DNA from: Rhodobacterales bacterium
GTDB lineage: Bacteria; Pseudomonadota; Alphaproteobacteria; Rhodobacterales; Rhodobacteraceae
Assembly: GCA_026400355.1 (NCBI GenBank)
Contig: JAPLPE010000018.1
Location: 27,738-91,737, forward strand
DNA length: 64,000 nt
Direction: 5' to 3'
The translations under genes and the position numbers were made by a program. The number at the start of each line of letters is the position of its first letter. The stretch's first letter is position 1. The notes under the pieces were generated by a model. That model was not told where the DNA came from. It saw only the letters and a program-made list of their open reading frames with translations, and did not search any database. Shown here piece after piece: positions 34,911-43,854 of this stretch.

Positions 34911-35480
34911 GTGCCGAGTCATGATCCCGATGGTGCGCTTCTTTTGGCATATGCCAATGGCGATCCGCTTGCGGCGCGGGACCTGACGGCGCGGCTTGCG
35001 CCAAGGGTTCTGTTGCAGGCGGTGCGGATGCTGGCCGACCGGGCCGAGGCCGAGGATGTGACGCAGGAGGCGATGTTGCGCCTGTGGCGATCTGCTGCGG
35101 GCTGGCGGCAGGGCGAGGCCAAGGTCTCGACCTGGCTTTACCGGGTGACAGTGAATCTTTGCACGGACCGGCTGCGGCACCGTGGCCGGGGTATGGCATT
35201 GGACGATGTGACTGAGCCGGAAGATCCGGCGCAGTCGGCCGCGGCCGCGATGCAGGAACGGACGCGCTTGCAGGCCCTGTCGGACGCTTTAGCGCAACTG
35301 CCCGAGCGGCAAGCGCAGGCGGTGGCGCTGCGGCATCTGGAAGGTCTCGGCAATCCGGAGATTGCCGTGATCATGGACATCACGACCGAGGCGGTGGAGA
35401 GTCTGACCGCCCGTGGTAGAAGGGCGCTCGCGACGATACTGGCCGGGCGCAAGGCGGAACTGGGGTACGAGGATGACTGA
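34911..35480 (+). CDS. ECF-type RNA polymerase sigma factor
   Basis: The 189-residue protein has sigma region 2 (AEAEDVTQEAMLRLWRSAAG and STWLYRVTVNLCTDRLRH) and region 4 (LPERQAQAVALRHLEGLGNP, EIAVIMDITTEAVESLTARG). It directs RNA polymerase to stress promoters. The GTG start at 34911 lies 107 bases after the EF-hand gene. Its last eight bases overlap the next gene, the classic sigma/anti-sigma arrangement. Confidence 0.92.
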   Translation: MPSHDPDGALLLAYANGDPLAARDLTARLAPRVLLQAVRMLADRAEAEDVTQEAMLRLWRSAAGWRQGEAKVSTWLYRVTVNLCTDRLRHRGRGMALDDVTEPEDPAQSAAAAMQERTRLQALSDALAQLPERQAQAVALRHLEGLGNPEIAVIMDITTEAVESLTARGRRALATILAGRKAELGYEDD

Positions 35481-35832
35481 AAAGGACAAAGACAACTTCG
35501 CGTTCTACGACCTGTTTGCCGAGGCACGGGGCGTTGCAGCAGAGCCCGGGGAAGACCTGATGGTGCGCATCCTGGCCGATGCGGCGCGAGTGCAGGCGCG
35601 GCCTGAGGCGGTCGCTCCGGTTCTGGTTTCGATGGGGGGCTGGCGCAATTGGCTGGCCGCGATTGGCGGATGGCCCGCGGCGGGCGGTATTGCGCTGGCG
35701 ACTGTGGCGGGCGTCTGGATCGGCGTGGCCGCGCCCACGGGATTGGCGACGCTGGCAAGCGGAGTCTGGGGCGAGACGGTGACTGTCGAGCTTTATGCGG
35801 ATGATGATCTGCTCGGGCTTCTGGAGGGTTGA
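35473..35832 (+). CDS. Putative anti-sigma factor
   Basis: The 119-residue protein has a soluble N-terminus, one transmembrane helix (GGIALATVAGVWIGVAAPTG) and a short periplasmic tail. ATG 35473 overlaps the sigma factor stop by eight bases. No HxxxCxxC zinc motif is visible. Position and topology make it the likely cognate anti-sigma factor, held in the membrane, though I see no direct family match. Confidence 0.65.
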   Translation: MTEKDKDNFAFYDLFAEARGVAAEPGEDLMVRILADAARVQARPEAVAPVLVSMGGWRNWLAAIGGWPAAGGIALATVAGVWIGVAAPTGLATLASGVWGETVTVELYADDDLLGLLEG

Positions 35833-35835
35833 GAG

Positions 35836-36348
35836 ATGGTGGATAACATGACGACGACCCCGCCGACGGTGCCGGTGGCGCCGATGAAGCGGTCCATCAT
35901 GCGGTGGATCGTAGTTGCCTCTCTGACCGCGAATTTTCTGGTGGTGGGTCTGGCTATTGGCGCGGCGATTGGTGGTCATGACATGCACAGGCCGCGGTCG
36001 ATAGAACTGGCGCTGGGGCCGTTTGCGCGGGCGCTGGACGAAGGTGACCGGCGCGCAATTGCGCGGGATCTGATGATGCGGGACGGGATGCGTCCGCCGT
36101 CACGAGCCGAACGGGCGTATCAGATGGAGCAGTTGGTCTCGGCGCTGAAGGCCGCCCCCTATTCGCCCGATGACGTGAAAGCGATTGTCGAGAGCCAGAG
36201 CAGTTGGGTCCAGCAGGTGCAGACTGCGGCGCAGGAAGCGGTGCTGGAGCGGATCAATGCTATGGCGCCCGAAGCGCGGCTCGCCTTTGCCGACAGACTT
36301 GGCCGTGGGATCGGGCGTATGCCCGACGATCAGCCGCCGCCGGATTGA
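35836..36348 (+). CDS. Periplasmic heavy-metal sensor-like protein (CpxP/Spy-related)
   Basis: The 170-residue protein has a membrane anchor (IMRWIVVASLTANFLVVGLA) and then helical LALGPFARALDEGDRRAIAR and QMEQLVSALKAAPYSPDD, the pattern of periplasmic heavy-metal resistance/CpxP-like proteins. It is three bases after the anti-sigma gene. It probably senses envelope or metal stress for the sigma factor. It ends 19 bases inside the convergent diguanylate cyclase. Confidence 0.75.
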   Translation: MVDNMTTTPPTVPVAPMKRSIMRWIVVASLTANFLVVGLAIGAAIGGHDMHRPRSIELALGPFARALDEGDRRAIARDLMMRDGMRPPSRAERAYQMEQLVSALKAAPYSPDDVKAIVESQSSWVQQVQTAAQEAVLERINAMAPEARLAFADRLGRGIGRMPDDQPPPD

Positions 36349-37814
36349 ACGGCGGTTATGACCGGGACATAAGTGGCAAGGACGACACGGTTCCGTCCGG
36401 TCTTTTTTGCCTTGTAGAGCGCATCGTCGGCGGCCACGAGCATGCTGGCCACGATCTGATCGGAGGACGGGCTGCCCGGCGCGAGTCCCGGGATGATCGC
36501 CACGCCGATGGACAGAGTGACCGGGATGCCCGGCCGGTTTGAGGCGGATGACGCGTCAAAAGGGGCGCGGTCGATGACGTGGCGGAGGCGTTCGGCGGCG
36601 ATCAGGACGTTTTCGGCGGTGTTTTCGGGGATCACGACAAGAAACTCCTCACCACCTACCCGCGCCACAAGGTCGACGGCGCGGAGATTGTCGCGGAGGC
36701 GGCGCGCGACCTCGGCCAGCACGCGGTCGCCGACCGGATGTCCCCAGGTATCGTTGATCGTCTTGAAGTGGTCGATGTCGAGCATCATCACGCCAAAGCC
36801 CGCGCCGCTTGTCAGGGCATGATCGGCCATGCGTTCCAGTTTCCGGCGGGCGTGCCTTTCGTTGTAGAGGCCGGTCTTGGAATCGATGGTCGCCTCGTGC
36901 AGTTCGTGGCGAATGTTGTCGCGCTGCCGGTCGTCGCGCTGTTTGCGGCGGATCAGGCTGCGGACGCGGTGGGCGAGTTCATCGACGTTGATTTCATCGG
37001 TGACCTGGGTGTTTGCACCAAGATCAAGCGCGATGGCGGCGTCATTGTCGGCCCCCTTGGGCAGTATGACGAGGCTGGCCGCATGGCGGGATGTGGCATC
37101 GGCGCGGAGATCGGAGATGCTGCGCACAAGGTCGGGGCATGCTGCGCCGTCGGGCGTGACGGCGTCGACGATGTAGAGATCGACGGGCGGGGCGTTGCCG
37201 GTATTGGTCACAACCTCTCCCAATCCGTGGATGCTGGACGGTCCGGGTTGGCGGGACATGACTTTGACGATGGCGGGGTGAAGAGCGTCGGGGCGGGCCG
37301 TGATGAGGGCGATCCGGGCAGCGCGGACGAAACCTTCGGTCGCCTCGGCAAAGCCGTGGACCCGTTCGGGACCATCACGGAAAGCGAGTTCACGTGACTT
37401 GTTGCGGGCCCGCAAGGCGGCCCGGATCGAGGCCAGCAAAAGATCGGGGGAAATACCCTTGTCGAGGACATCGTCGGCCCCGGCACGCAGCGCTGCGATC
37501 CGGTCAGAGCCGTTCTGGCGCCAGGGGTTTGCGGCCCCTTCGTCACGGTCTGGTCTGATCCGAGTGGCAAGGGCGATAAGCCGGACGGGCGAAGTGGCGG
37601 GATCAGCCTTGACCCGCTGGCAGAAGTCGAGCGCTTCATTCGGATTGAGGGCCAGATCGAACAGAGCTACGTCGGTATTGCCCGAAGCCAGCAGGGCTTC
37701 AGCTTCGGCCAGAGTGGCGCAGGTGATCACGTCGTGGTGAGCGGATTTGAGTGTAGCGCGCAACATGATCCTGTTCGTGGCTATACTATCGACAATGACG
37801 ATCCGGCCTGACAT
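36330..37814 (-). CDS. PleD-like diguanylate cyclase with two receiver domains
   Basis: The 494-residue protein has an N-terminal receiver (IVIVDSIATNRIMLRA, phosphorylation Asp in VALFDLAL), a second, less regular receiver (LYIVDAVTPDG, then VILPKGADND) and a C-terminal GGDEF domain with DIDHFKTINDTWGHPVGD and the active site RVGGEEF. It makes cyclic di-GMP when phosphorylated, as in cell-cycle control by PleD. The start at 37814 is supported by AGGAAAG upstream. The second receiver is probably structural. Confidence 0.9.
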   Translation of the reverse strand: MSGRIVIVDSIATNRIMLRATLKSAHHDVITCATLAEAEALLASGNTDVALFDLALNPNEALDFCQRVKADPATSPVRLIALATRIRPDRDEGAANPWRQNGSDRIAALRAGADDVLDKGISPDLLLASIRAALRARNKSRELAFRDGPERVHGFAEATEGFVRAARIALITARPDALHPAIVKVMSRQPGPSSIHGLGEVVTNTGNAPPVDLYIVDAVTPDGAACPDLVRSISDLRADATSRHAASLVILPKGADNDAAIALDLGANTQVTDEINVDELAHRVRSLIRRKQRDDRQRDNIRHELHEATIDSKTGLYNERHARRKLERMADHALTSGAGFGVMMLDIDHFKTINDTWGHPVGDRVLAEVARRLRDNLRAVDLVARVGGEEFLVVIPENTAENVLIAAERLRHVIDRAPFDASSASNRPGIPVTLSIGVAIIPGLAPGSPSSDQIVASMLVAADDALYKAKKTGRNRVVLATYVPVITAVQSGGG

Positions 37815-37910
37815 GAAACTTTCCTTGATTGGGCTTTCCACCCTGTTCCCTGCATGGGACTCTGGGCCGGAATGGTTAAGAAACGGTTGCCGGATACGTA
37901 AGGGACCTGA

Positions 37911-38189
37911 ATGACTCCTGAACGCGCTGAGACGATTGCCTTGCAGGCTCTGGGCTGGTTGGTTGCCAACGAGGAATTGCGCCCGGTCTTCCTTGGTTCC
38001 ACGGGTGCGAGCCCAGATGATCTGCGGGAGAGGGCGATGGACCCTTCCTTTCTGGTGGCGGTGCTGTCGTTTCTGACCATGGATGACGCATGGATCATCA
38101 CTTTTTGCGATGCGGCGAACCTGGGCTATGACCAGCCATTGCGCGCGCGCTATGCGCTGCCGGGGCAGGGGCAGATCGAGTGGACCTGA
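37911..38189 (+). CDS. DUF3572 protein
   Basis: The 92-residue protein has the DUF3572 pattern: ERAETIALQALGWLVANEEL at the start and FLTMDDAWIITFCDAANLGY later. It is a small conserved alphaproteobacterial protein of unknown function, usually next to pleD as here, divergently with 96 bases between starts. Confidence 0.88.
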   Translation: MTPERAETIALQALGWLVANEELRPVFLGSTGASPDDLRERAMDPSFLVAVLSFLTMDDAWIITFCDAANLGYDQPLRARYALPGQGQIEWT

Positions 38190-38263
38190 ATGTAATGTGA
38201 ACGGCGTGGTCATCTTAATGAGGACCCGTTCACCACGAATGAGACGGCAAGACAGGAGTGGAC

Positions 38264-38965
38264 ATGCGGACAATTGAGGGCATCGTTTTCGACAAGGACG
38301 GCACATTATTCGACTTTCAGGCGACATGGGGCGTCTGGACGCGGGGCTTTATCCTTGATGAGGCGGCGGGCGATCCGATCTTGCAGGACAGTTTGGCCGA
38401 TGCGCTGGGGTTTGATCTGCGCCGCAGCGCGTTTCACCAGGAAAGCCCGGTGATTTCGGCCACCACGGCAGAGGTCGCGGAAATGGTGCTGCCGTTCCTG
38501 CCGCAGTATGATTTGCGGACGCTACGGGCGCGGATGGATGCACGGGCGATGTCGCTGAAGAATGTCGAGGCGGCACCGCTTCTGGACCTGTTCACGGCAC
38601 TGAAGGCGCGGGGGTTGAAGCTTGGCATAGCCACGAACGACACCGAGGCGCCTGCGCGGGCGCATCTGGCGGCGTCGGGGATCACGCATCTGTTCGACTT
38701 CATCGCGGGGTTCGATTCGGGCTGGGGCGGGAAGCCCGCGCCGGGGCAGTTGTTCGCCTTTGCGAGCGCCGTCGGGCTGGACCCATTGGACTGCGCGATG
38801 GTGGGCGACAGCTTGCATGACCTGCACGCTGCACGGGCGGCAGGAATGGTGGCGGTGGGCGTCCTGACCGGGATGGCGGACGAGGCGACGCTGGATCAGT
38901 CGGCGGATGTAGTGCTGGGGACGATTGCGGACCTGCCGGACTGGCTCGACCATCCTGGGGCGTGA
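38264..38965 (+). CDS. HAD-family phosphatase, phosphoglycolate phosphatase-like
   Basis: The 233-residue enzyme has motif I FDKDGTLFDF, motif II ATNDTE, Lys in WGGKPAPGQ and motif III MVGDSLHDL. ATG 38264 has AGGAG five bases upstream; a GTG two codons earlier is less likely. The pattern is closest to phosphoglycolate-phosphatase-type HADs, but the substrate is not certain. Confidence 0.85.
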   Translation: MRTIEGIVFDKDGTLFDFQATWGVWTRGFILDEAAGDPILQDSLADALGFDLRRSAFHQESPVISATTAEVAEMVLPFLPQYDLRTLRARMDARAMSLKNVEAAPLLDLFTALKARGLKLGIATNDTEAPARAHLAASGITHLFDFIAGFDSGWGGKPAPGQLFAFASAVGLDPLDCAMVGDSLHDLHAARAAGMVAVGVLTGMADEATLDQSADVVLGTIADLPDWLDHPGA

Positions 38966-39202
38966 CGCGGCCTTTGCCGAACGGTCCTTCAATGAACAAC
39001 GCATATTCTTCGAGTTCCGGCACCGTCACTGCCAAACGCAAAGGAAGACAGCCATGTCAAGGAGCGTCTGATCGACGGCTTCGGCTTCTCCGAGATGTCT
39101 GCCTGACCCGTTGCGCTGCCGGAAGGCGTTCATTCTTCGGCTGTTTTCGCCCTTTCAGGCCCGCTGCAGGTGCGGTTTGGAGGTGGTCGGGCAGACTTGT
39201 CC

Positions 39203-39504
39203 TCATGTCATCAGCCTTCGTCGCACCAGGAACGGGTTGCCGAGCGCGGATAGCGTGAAGAGTTGAGCGCGGTTCTTGGCCAGCCCCTGAAAGCGCGTTT
39301 TCACGTAAACGACCCGCAGCATCGTCTCCAGCCACATCGGCGGACGCTCGCCTTCGGCCGGGCTTTGGGATAGTGCGGCGCGATCAGCGCCAGAATACGG
39401 CCCCAGGGCACCACTGCATTCATCTCCGCCAGCAACAGTTCCCGTCGCGTCTGCATTTTCTTCATCGCATCGCGAAGACCGGGAATGGCGGGCCGCTTCG
39501 GCAT
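39203..39504 (-). pseudogene. IS5-family transposase, internally deleted
   Basis: The minus frame starts MPKRPAIPGLRDAMKKMQTR and reads on to PWGRILALIAPHYPKARPKA, the N-terminus of IS5-type transposases. After a frameshift (ERPPMWLETMLRV) it jumps to RFQGLAKNRAQLFTLSALGN and PFLVRRRLMT, the C-terminus. The whole catalytic core, about 200 residues, is gone. It is a deletion derivative of a different IS5 subgroup from the one at 23 and 63 kb. Confidence 0.8.
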
Positions 39505-39606
39505 CAGCGGGGCTCCTTGCAGTGATGCAAAAGCACTCCAGTTCAGCCCGAAAGTGACAGGTCTTTACGGCTTTCCCTACCCAAGGTTAGCTTAGAAACA
39601 CATGTC

Positions 39607-40005
39607 TTACAGCGGCAAGCGCGGCTTTGCGAGCGCCCGGTCGATCTCACCAAAGCCCTCCACTGACAGGATTTGCTCGGCTAAAGGCAGCCACTGGGTA
39701 AACTGCGGCAGACGCGCGGCGCATTCTGCCGCAGTCGGCACAGGCGAGATGTAGGCGCCAGCTTCCTGCAGGGCCACCTCCGGCGAGCGGGCTGGGACGG
39801 CATTTGTGGCTACGAATTTGGCGAACCGGTCAAGGACTGCGGCCAGAGCATCGCGTTCTTCTTGCGTCGTCAGTTCCTTGCAGGTGCTGGCTACGCGCTC
39901 GGCCTGAGCAACCATCAGAAAGAAGCAGCCAATCTCCCGAACGTCACTTGATTCATTTGCATCGCATCCGTGGGTGGCACCGACGCCGCTGCACTCGAGG
40001 GGCAA
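39607..40005 (-). CDS. Hypothetical protein
   Basis: The 132-residue frame has a helical part (ERDALAAVLDRFAKFVATNA) and four cysteines in its N-terminal half. There is no signal or known motif. The N-terminus (MPLECSGVGATHGCDANESS) looks atypical and may be a fusion produced by rearrangement; MVAQAERVAS could be the real start. It lies between the IS5 derivative and the TetR gene. Confidence 0.4.
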   Translation of the reverse strand: MPLECSGVGATHGCDANESSDVREIGCFFLMVAQAERVASTCKELTTQEERDALAAVLDRFAKFVATNAVPARSPEVALQEAGAYISPVPTAAECAARLPQFTQWLPLAEQILSVEGFGEIDRALAKPRLPL

Positions 40006-40052
40006 GGAATCGCCCTTCGACTGCGAACGATGGTGAGTTCTTCAACAGCCTG

Positions 40053-40562
40053 CTAGACCACGCCCTGGAGCTCAGGCGGGACCAGACCCGCGCGGCTGAT
40101 AATGACGTGCCCGTGGAACTCGCTCCACCAGGCGAAGGCAGTGCGCGCGGCCTCCTTTTGATCGCCGATCGGCAGGGTGCGTGCGACGATGCCAACGAGG
40201 ACCTCGAAGGCCGCCAGCGCCTCGACCAGATGATCGGTCACGGGCGTGCTCTCGCCGGGATCGAGCCGGTGCATCAGGTCGTAGAGAATGGCGTGTCCAT
40301 CCGCGAAGGCGCGGAAGACGGCAAAGGTGTCGGCCTTTGTCGAGGCCGGTGAGGCGAGCAAGGGCTCAAGTTTCTTGCGGATCATCCGAAAGCCTTCGGC
40401 GGCGACCGCGCCAAGCAATTCGCCCTTGCGGGCGAAATGGCGATAGGGCGCCGCCTCGCTGACGCCGACCTTGCGGGCAAAGCCACGCAGGGAGACGGCC
40501 CCGCTGCCGCTCTCCTCGATTTCGGCGAGGGCCGTGGCAATCAGCCTTTCCCGCAAACCCAT
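40053..40562 (-). CDS. TetR-family regulator with WHG-type C-terminal domain
   Basis: The 169-residue protein has the TetR helix-turn-helix (VSLRGFARKVGVSEAAPYRH) and a C-terminal region with AFAWWSEFHGHVIISRAG, as in the WHG subgroup. ATG 40562 is used with GGGGAA upstream; the frame's TTG at 40568 is not needed. It is divergent from the DUF2141 gene, with about 100 bases between starts where its operator must lie (GTTAACAGTGTTAA at about 40590 is a good palindrome). Confidence 0.85.
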   Translation of the reverse strand: MGLRERLIATALAEIEESGSGAVSLRGFARKVGVSEAAPYRHFARKGELLGAVAAEGFRMIRKKLEPLLASPASTKADTFAVFRAFADGHAILYDLMHRLDPGESTPVTDHLVEALAAFEVLVGIVARTLPIGDQKEAARTAFAWWSEFHGHVIISRAGLVPPELQGVV

Positions 40563-40664
40563 GGGCAATTCCCCGTTGAAAGCCGATGTTAACAGTGTTA
40601 ATTCGTCCTTCTGTTATCACCGTTAGTAGAGCGCATTCATCAGCGCAAGCACGAGGATTGAACC

Positions 40665-41093
40665 ATGGCCAAACATTTGTTTTTCTCCTCCTTTCTGCTC
40701 TCTTGCATCTCCGGTCCGGCAATGGCCGCGTGCCTCGACGTGACCGTCGCGGCACAGGGCCGCGAGGGCACCGTGCTCGTCGGCGTTTATGGAACCGAGA
40801 ATCCCTTTCCCAAGCCGGGCGAACATCTCGTCGCCAGCAAGGCGGTCCTCGCGAACGGTGGCGCAACGATGCGCTTCGACGATGTTCCGGCCGGTCGCTA
40901 TTCACTTGCGGCGGGGATCGACGAGAACAAGAACGGCAAGGTCGACGTGAACTTCCTCGGCATTCCGAGCGAGCCCGTCGCCTTCTCGACGGGTGCGGAA
41001 GCCTCGATCTTCGGGCCGCCGGCCTTTGACGACGCGGCCCTTGAGGTGCCGGCCGGCACGGCCTGCGCGACGGCCGAGATCCGCTTCAAATGA
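40665..41093 (+). CDS. DUF2141 secreted protein
   Basis: The 142-residue protein has a signal peptide (MAKHLFFSSFLLSCISGPAM, cleavage after AMA) and the DUF2141 sequence VAAQGREGTVLVGVYGTENP, FDDVPAGRYSLAAGIDENKN, GIPSEPVAFS. Mature proteins of this kind are small beta-sandwiches of unknown role, probably periplasmic. It is likely controlled by the divergent TetR gene. Confidence 0.85.
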   Translation: MAKHLFFSSFLLSCISGPAMAACLDVTVAAQGREGTVLVGVYGTENPFPKPGEHLVASKAVLANGGATMRFDDVPAGRYSLAAGIDENKNGKVDVNFLGIPSEPVAFSTGAEASIFGPPAFDDAALEVPAGTACATAEIRFK

Positions 41094-41320
41094 CCCGTCA
41101 ACTGCTCGTGCTGCGCATGACATAAGCGCCCGCCGCGACGATCATCGCCATGTCGGCCATGGTCCAGAAATCGGGAAAGTCGCGGAGACCCGCCGATTTC
41201 ACCCGTCTCGGTTGAGTTCACGTACCTTGTCGGGCTGAATGTGGTTGATCCCTGCAACTCTCTAGCGCGTGTCCGTCCAAAAGAGATAGATTAACGCCGG
41301 GGCGCGATTGCGTGAAGCAG

Positions 41321-41674
41321 TCACTGCCTAGGGGCGGACTGTGTCGCCGACGCATAGTCGCTGAGCAACCAAACGGCGCAAATCGCGATACCGCTCGCGA
41401 CGAAGAACCCCTGGTCTTCCGTGACCAGCGATGGGGCTAACAAGGCTGTCGCAATCAGCGTAGGGCCGACGAGCATTTCGACCAGGGCGTGCAAGATCAC
41501 CACACCTTCCCCCAAGCCGAGCCGTTCTCGCCATGTGCCGTCAGCGGCGGTAATGGTCGTCACCTGGTCAGCATGCGCTGCCATGACGAGCTCTAGGTCC
41601 ACCCGCGGGCCGCTCTGCGCCACGGCCTGCTCCGATAGAGTTGCCAAGAGCAGCGCAAGGACGTTTCCCCTCAT
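41321..41674 (-). CDS. Hypothetical membrane protein
   Basis: The 117-residue frame begins with a signal-like MRGNVLALLLATLSEQAVAQ and has two further hydrophobic stretches (VILHALVEMLVGPTLIATAL and FFVASGIAICAVWLLSDYAS). It is probably a small envelope protein. I recognise no family. 41094-41320 before it has only a fragment; 41675-41850 after it is empty. Confidence 0.5.
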   Translation of the reverse strand: MRGNVLALLLATLSEQAVAQSGPRVDLELVMAAHADQVTTITAADGTWRERLGLGEGVVILHALVEMLVGPTLIATALLAPSLVTEDQGFFVASGIAICAVWLLSDYASATQSAPRQ

Positions 41675-41850
41675 CTTCTATTCCCCAACCAATATTCCCA
41701 GGTCACGTGGCTTTAAGCCTGCGTCGGCCCCATCGCGCCCGCATATCAAGTGCCTCGTGCGTCCTGGGCCGCCCCTCGGCCCCATGATTGCCGGGATGCG
41801 GGTGGATCGAGCGGCGGAGGAGTGTCATCAACCTCGGGCGGTCAAGTTCT

Positions 41851-43098
41851 TCAGACTCTTCCCAACTCTTCCCCCAACCCGAAAGTGTCATGGAGCGCCT
41901 GCACGGCTAATTCCATGTACTTGCGGTCAATCAGGACCGAGATCTTGATCTCGGAGGTGGTGATGACCTTGATGTTGATGCCTTCGTCGGCCAGCGCCTT
42001 GAACATCTGGGCGGCAACGCCTGCATGGCTGCGCATGCCGATACCCACGACCGAGACCTTGGCCACGCCCTGATCGACGACCAGATCGGCAAAGGCGAAA
42101 TCGCCGCGGGCCTTGGCGTCGTTCATTGCTTTTTCCGCCCTTAGCACCTGATCGTTGGGGCAGGAGAAGGTCATGTCGGTGCGGCCGTCTTCGGAGATGT
42201 TCTGGACGATCATGTCGACGTTGACCCCCGCTTCGGACAGGGGGCCGAAGATGGCGGCGGCGATGCCCGGTTTGTCGGCGACCGAGACAAGGGTCATCTT
42301 TGCCTCGTCACGGGAAAAGGCCACACCAGCGACCACGTTGCTTTCCATGATGTCCTCCTCGTCGCAGACCAGCGTTCCGGCGGTCTCGGATGCTTCTTCA
42401 AAGCTCGACAGCACGCGGAGCCTGACCTTGTAGCGCATGGCGAGTTCGACCGAACGTGTCTGAAGCACCTTGGCACCGAGAGAGGCAAGTTCGAGCATTT
42501 CCTCGAACGCGATGCGGTCGAGCTTGCGGGCCTTGTCGCAGATGCGGGGGTCGGTCGTATAGACGCCGTCTACGTCGGTATAGATGTCGCAGCGGATAGC
42601 GTCGAACGCGGCGGCAAAGGCGACGGCGGTCGTGTCGGACCCGCCCCGGCCCAGCGTGGTGACACGGCCTTCGGGGCTGATGCCCTGAAAGCCCGCGACG
42701 ACGGCGACCTTCATGCCCTCGCCGAACTTGCGCGTGATGTTGTCGGTGGGGATCGCTTCAATGCGCGCCGTACCATGGGCCGAGGTGGTATTGAGCGGCA
42801 CCTGCCAGCCCTGCCAGGACCGGGCGGGGATATCCATTTCCTGCAGGCGGAGCGCCATGAGACCAGCGGTTACGTTTTCGCCCGAGGAGGTGACAGCGTC
42901 GTATTCGCGGGCGTCGTAGAGGGGGGAGGTTTCTTGCACCCAGCCCACCAGCTTGTTCGTTTCGCCGGACATGGCCGAGACGATGACAATCACGTCATGG
43001 CCATTGGCGACCTCGAGCCCGACACGCTTGGCTGCGCGGTGGATCCGGTCGATGTTGGCGACCGATGTGCCGCCGAATTTCATCACGAGGAGGGACAT
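41851..43098 (-). CDS. lysC: Aspartate kinase
   Basis: The 415-residue enzyme has the aspartokinase start MSLLVMKFGGTSVANIDRIH, the substrate loop FQGISPEGRVTTLGRGGSDT and two ACT domains (KMTLVSVADKPGIAAAIFGP and KVSVVGIGMRSHAGVAAQMF) for lysine/threonine feedback. It phosphorylates aspartate, the first step to Lys, Met, Thr and diaminopimelate. The ATG 43098 has AGGAA upstream; a longer frame to 43155 is not needed. Confidence 0.95.
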   Translation of the reverse strand: MSLLVMKFGGTSVANIDRIHRAAKRVGLEVANGHDVIVIVSAMSGETNKLVGWVQETSPLYDAREYDAVTSSGENVTAGLMALRLQEMDIPARSWQGWQVPLNTTSAHGTARIEAIPTDNITRKFGEGMKVAVVAGFQGISPEGRVTTLGRGGSDTTAVAFAAAFDAIRCDIYTDVDGVYTTDPRICDKARKLDRIAFEEMLELASLGAKVLQTRSVELAMRYKVRLRVLSSFEEASETAGTLVCDEEDIMESNVVAGVAFSRDEAKMTLVSVADKPGIAAAIFGPLSEAGVNVDMIVQNISEDGRTDMTFSCPNDQVLRAEKAMNDAKARGDFAFADLVVDQGVAKVSVVGIGMRSHAGVAAQMFKALADEGINIKVITTSEIKISVLIDRKYMELAVQALHDTFGLGEELGRV

Positions 43099-43185
43099 CA
43101 GAAATTCCTGCCGAAAATTCGACGCTGTCTTAGTCGTCAATAGGGATGAGAGCAATGGGGCCGCAACCTGACACGGTTGGCCCCG

Positions 43186-43854
43186 TCAGAAAGGATGCAG
43201 ACGACCATCCCATGTCTCAAAGCAGCCGGTTGTCTCCGGCGTCAGTGCCGCGATGCGGGTGACAAGACCGTGTGCCGATGCGGCGGGCGCGATATCGGCC
43301 CCGGACCCGCCCATATCCGTCTGCACCCAGCCCGGATGATATACTCCAAGGACAATCTGTTCCGACACAAGATCGCGGGCCAGATTGCGGCCAAGGTTGA
43401 CGGCGGCCGCCTTGGACGCACGGTAGATGTAGCTGCCACCCGAAGCGCGCGTGCTCGACCCCATCTGGGACGAGATGATTGCGATCCGCGCGTCTTTTCC
43501 TCGACGCAGGTTGGGCAACAGTGCATGCACCGTCAGAAAGACGCCCGTCACATTGGTCGCGAATCCTAGCGCCCAGAGTGCCGGGTCAGGCAATTCGCGC
43601 AGCGAACGGCCCTGATCAGGATAGACCCCGGCATTGCAGATCAGGATGTCGATGGGCCTGTCGGCAAGTTGTGCCGCCAATGCAGCTACGCTGTCCGTTT
43701 CGGTAACATCGAGTGGGTACAGGTCCGGCGCATCGGGGTTCCGTGCTGTGCCAATGACCTCGGCCCCTGCGCTGCGGTATTGTTCCGCAATGGCCGCACC
43801 GATCCCGCGATTGGCCCCGGTGATAAGGACAGAGAGGGGGCGGTCAATTGGCAT
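43186..43854 (-). CDS. Short-chain dehydrogenase/reductase
   Basis: The 222-residue SDR has the cofactor motif ITGANRGIGAAIA, the NAG motif ILICNAGVY, a catalytic Ser in IISSQMGS and YRASK. The substrate is unknown; it belongs to the small NAD(P)H-dependent carbonyl reductases (CsgA-like). The start 43854 lies 11 bases inside the DUF1178 gene end, so the two are coupled. Confidence 0.87.
   Translation of the reverse strand: MPIDRPLSVLITGANRGIGAAIAEQYRSAGAEVIGTARNPDAPDLYPLDVTETDSVAALAAQLADRPIDILICNAGVYPDQGRSLRELPDPALWALGFATNVTGVFLTVHALLPNLRRGKDARIAIISSQMGSSTRASGGSYIYRASKAAAVNLGRNLARDLVSEQIVLGVYHPGWVQTDMGGSGADIAPAASAHGLVTRIAALTPETTGCFETWDGRLHPF

Noticed and set aside
41098..41190. Minus-strand fragment reading FPDFWTMADMAMIVAAGAYV up to a stop
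   Set aside because: Looks like the tail of a small membrane protein but has no beginning; too short to call a gene.
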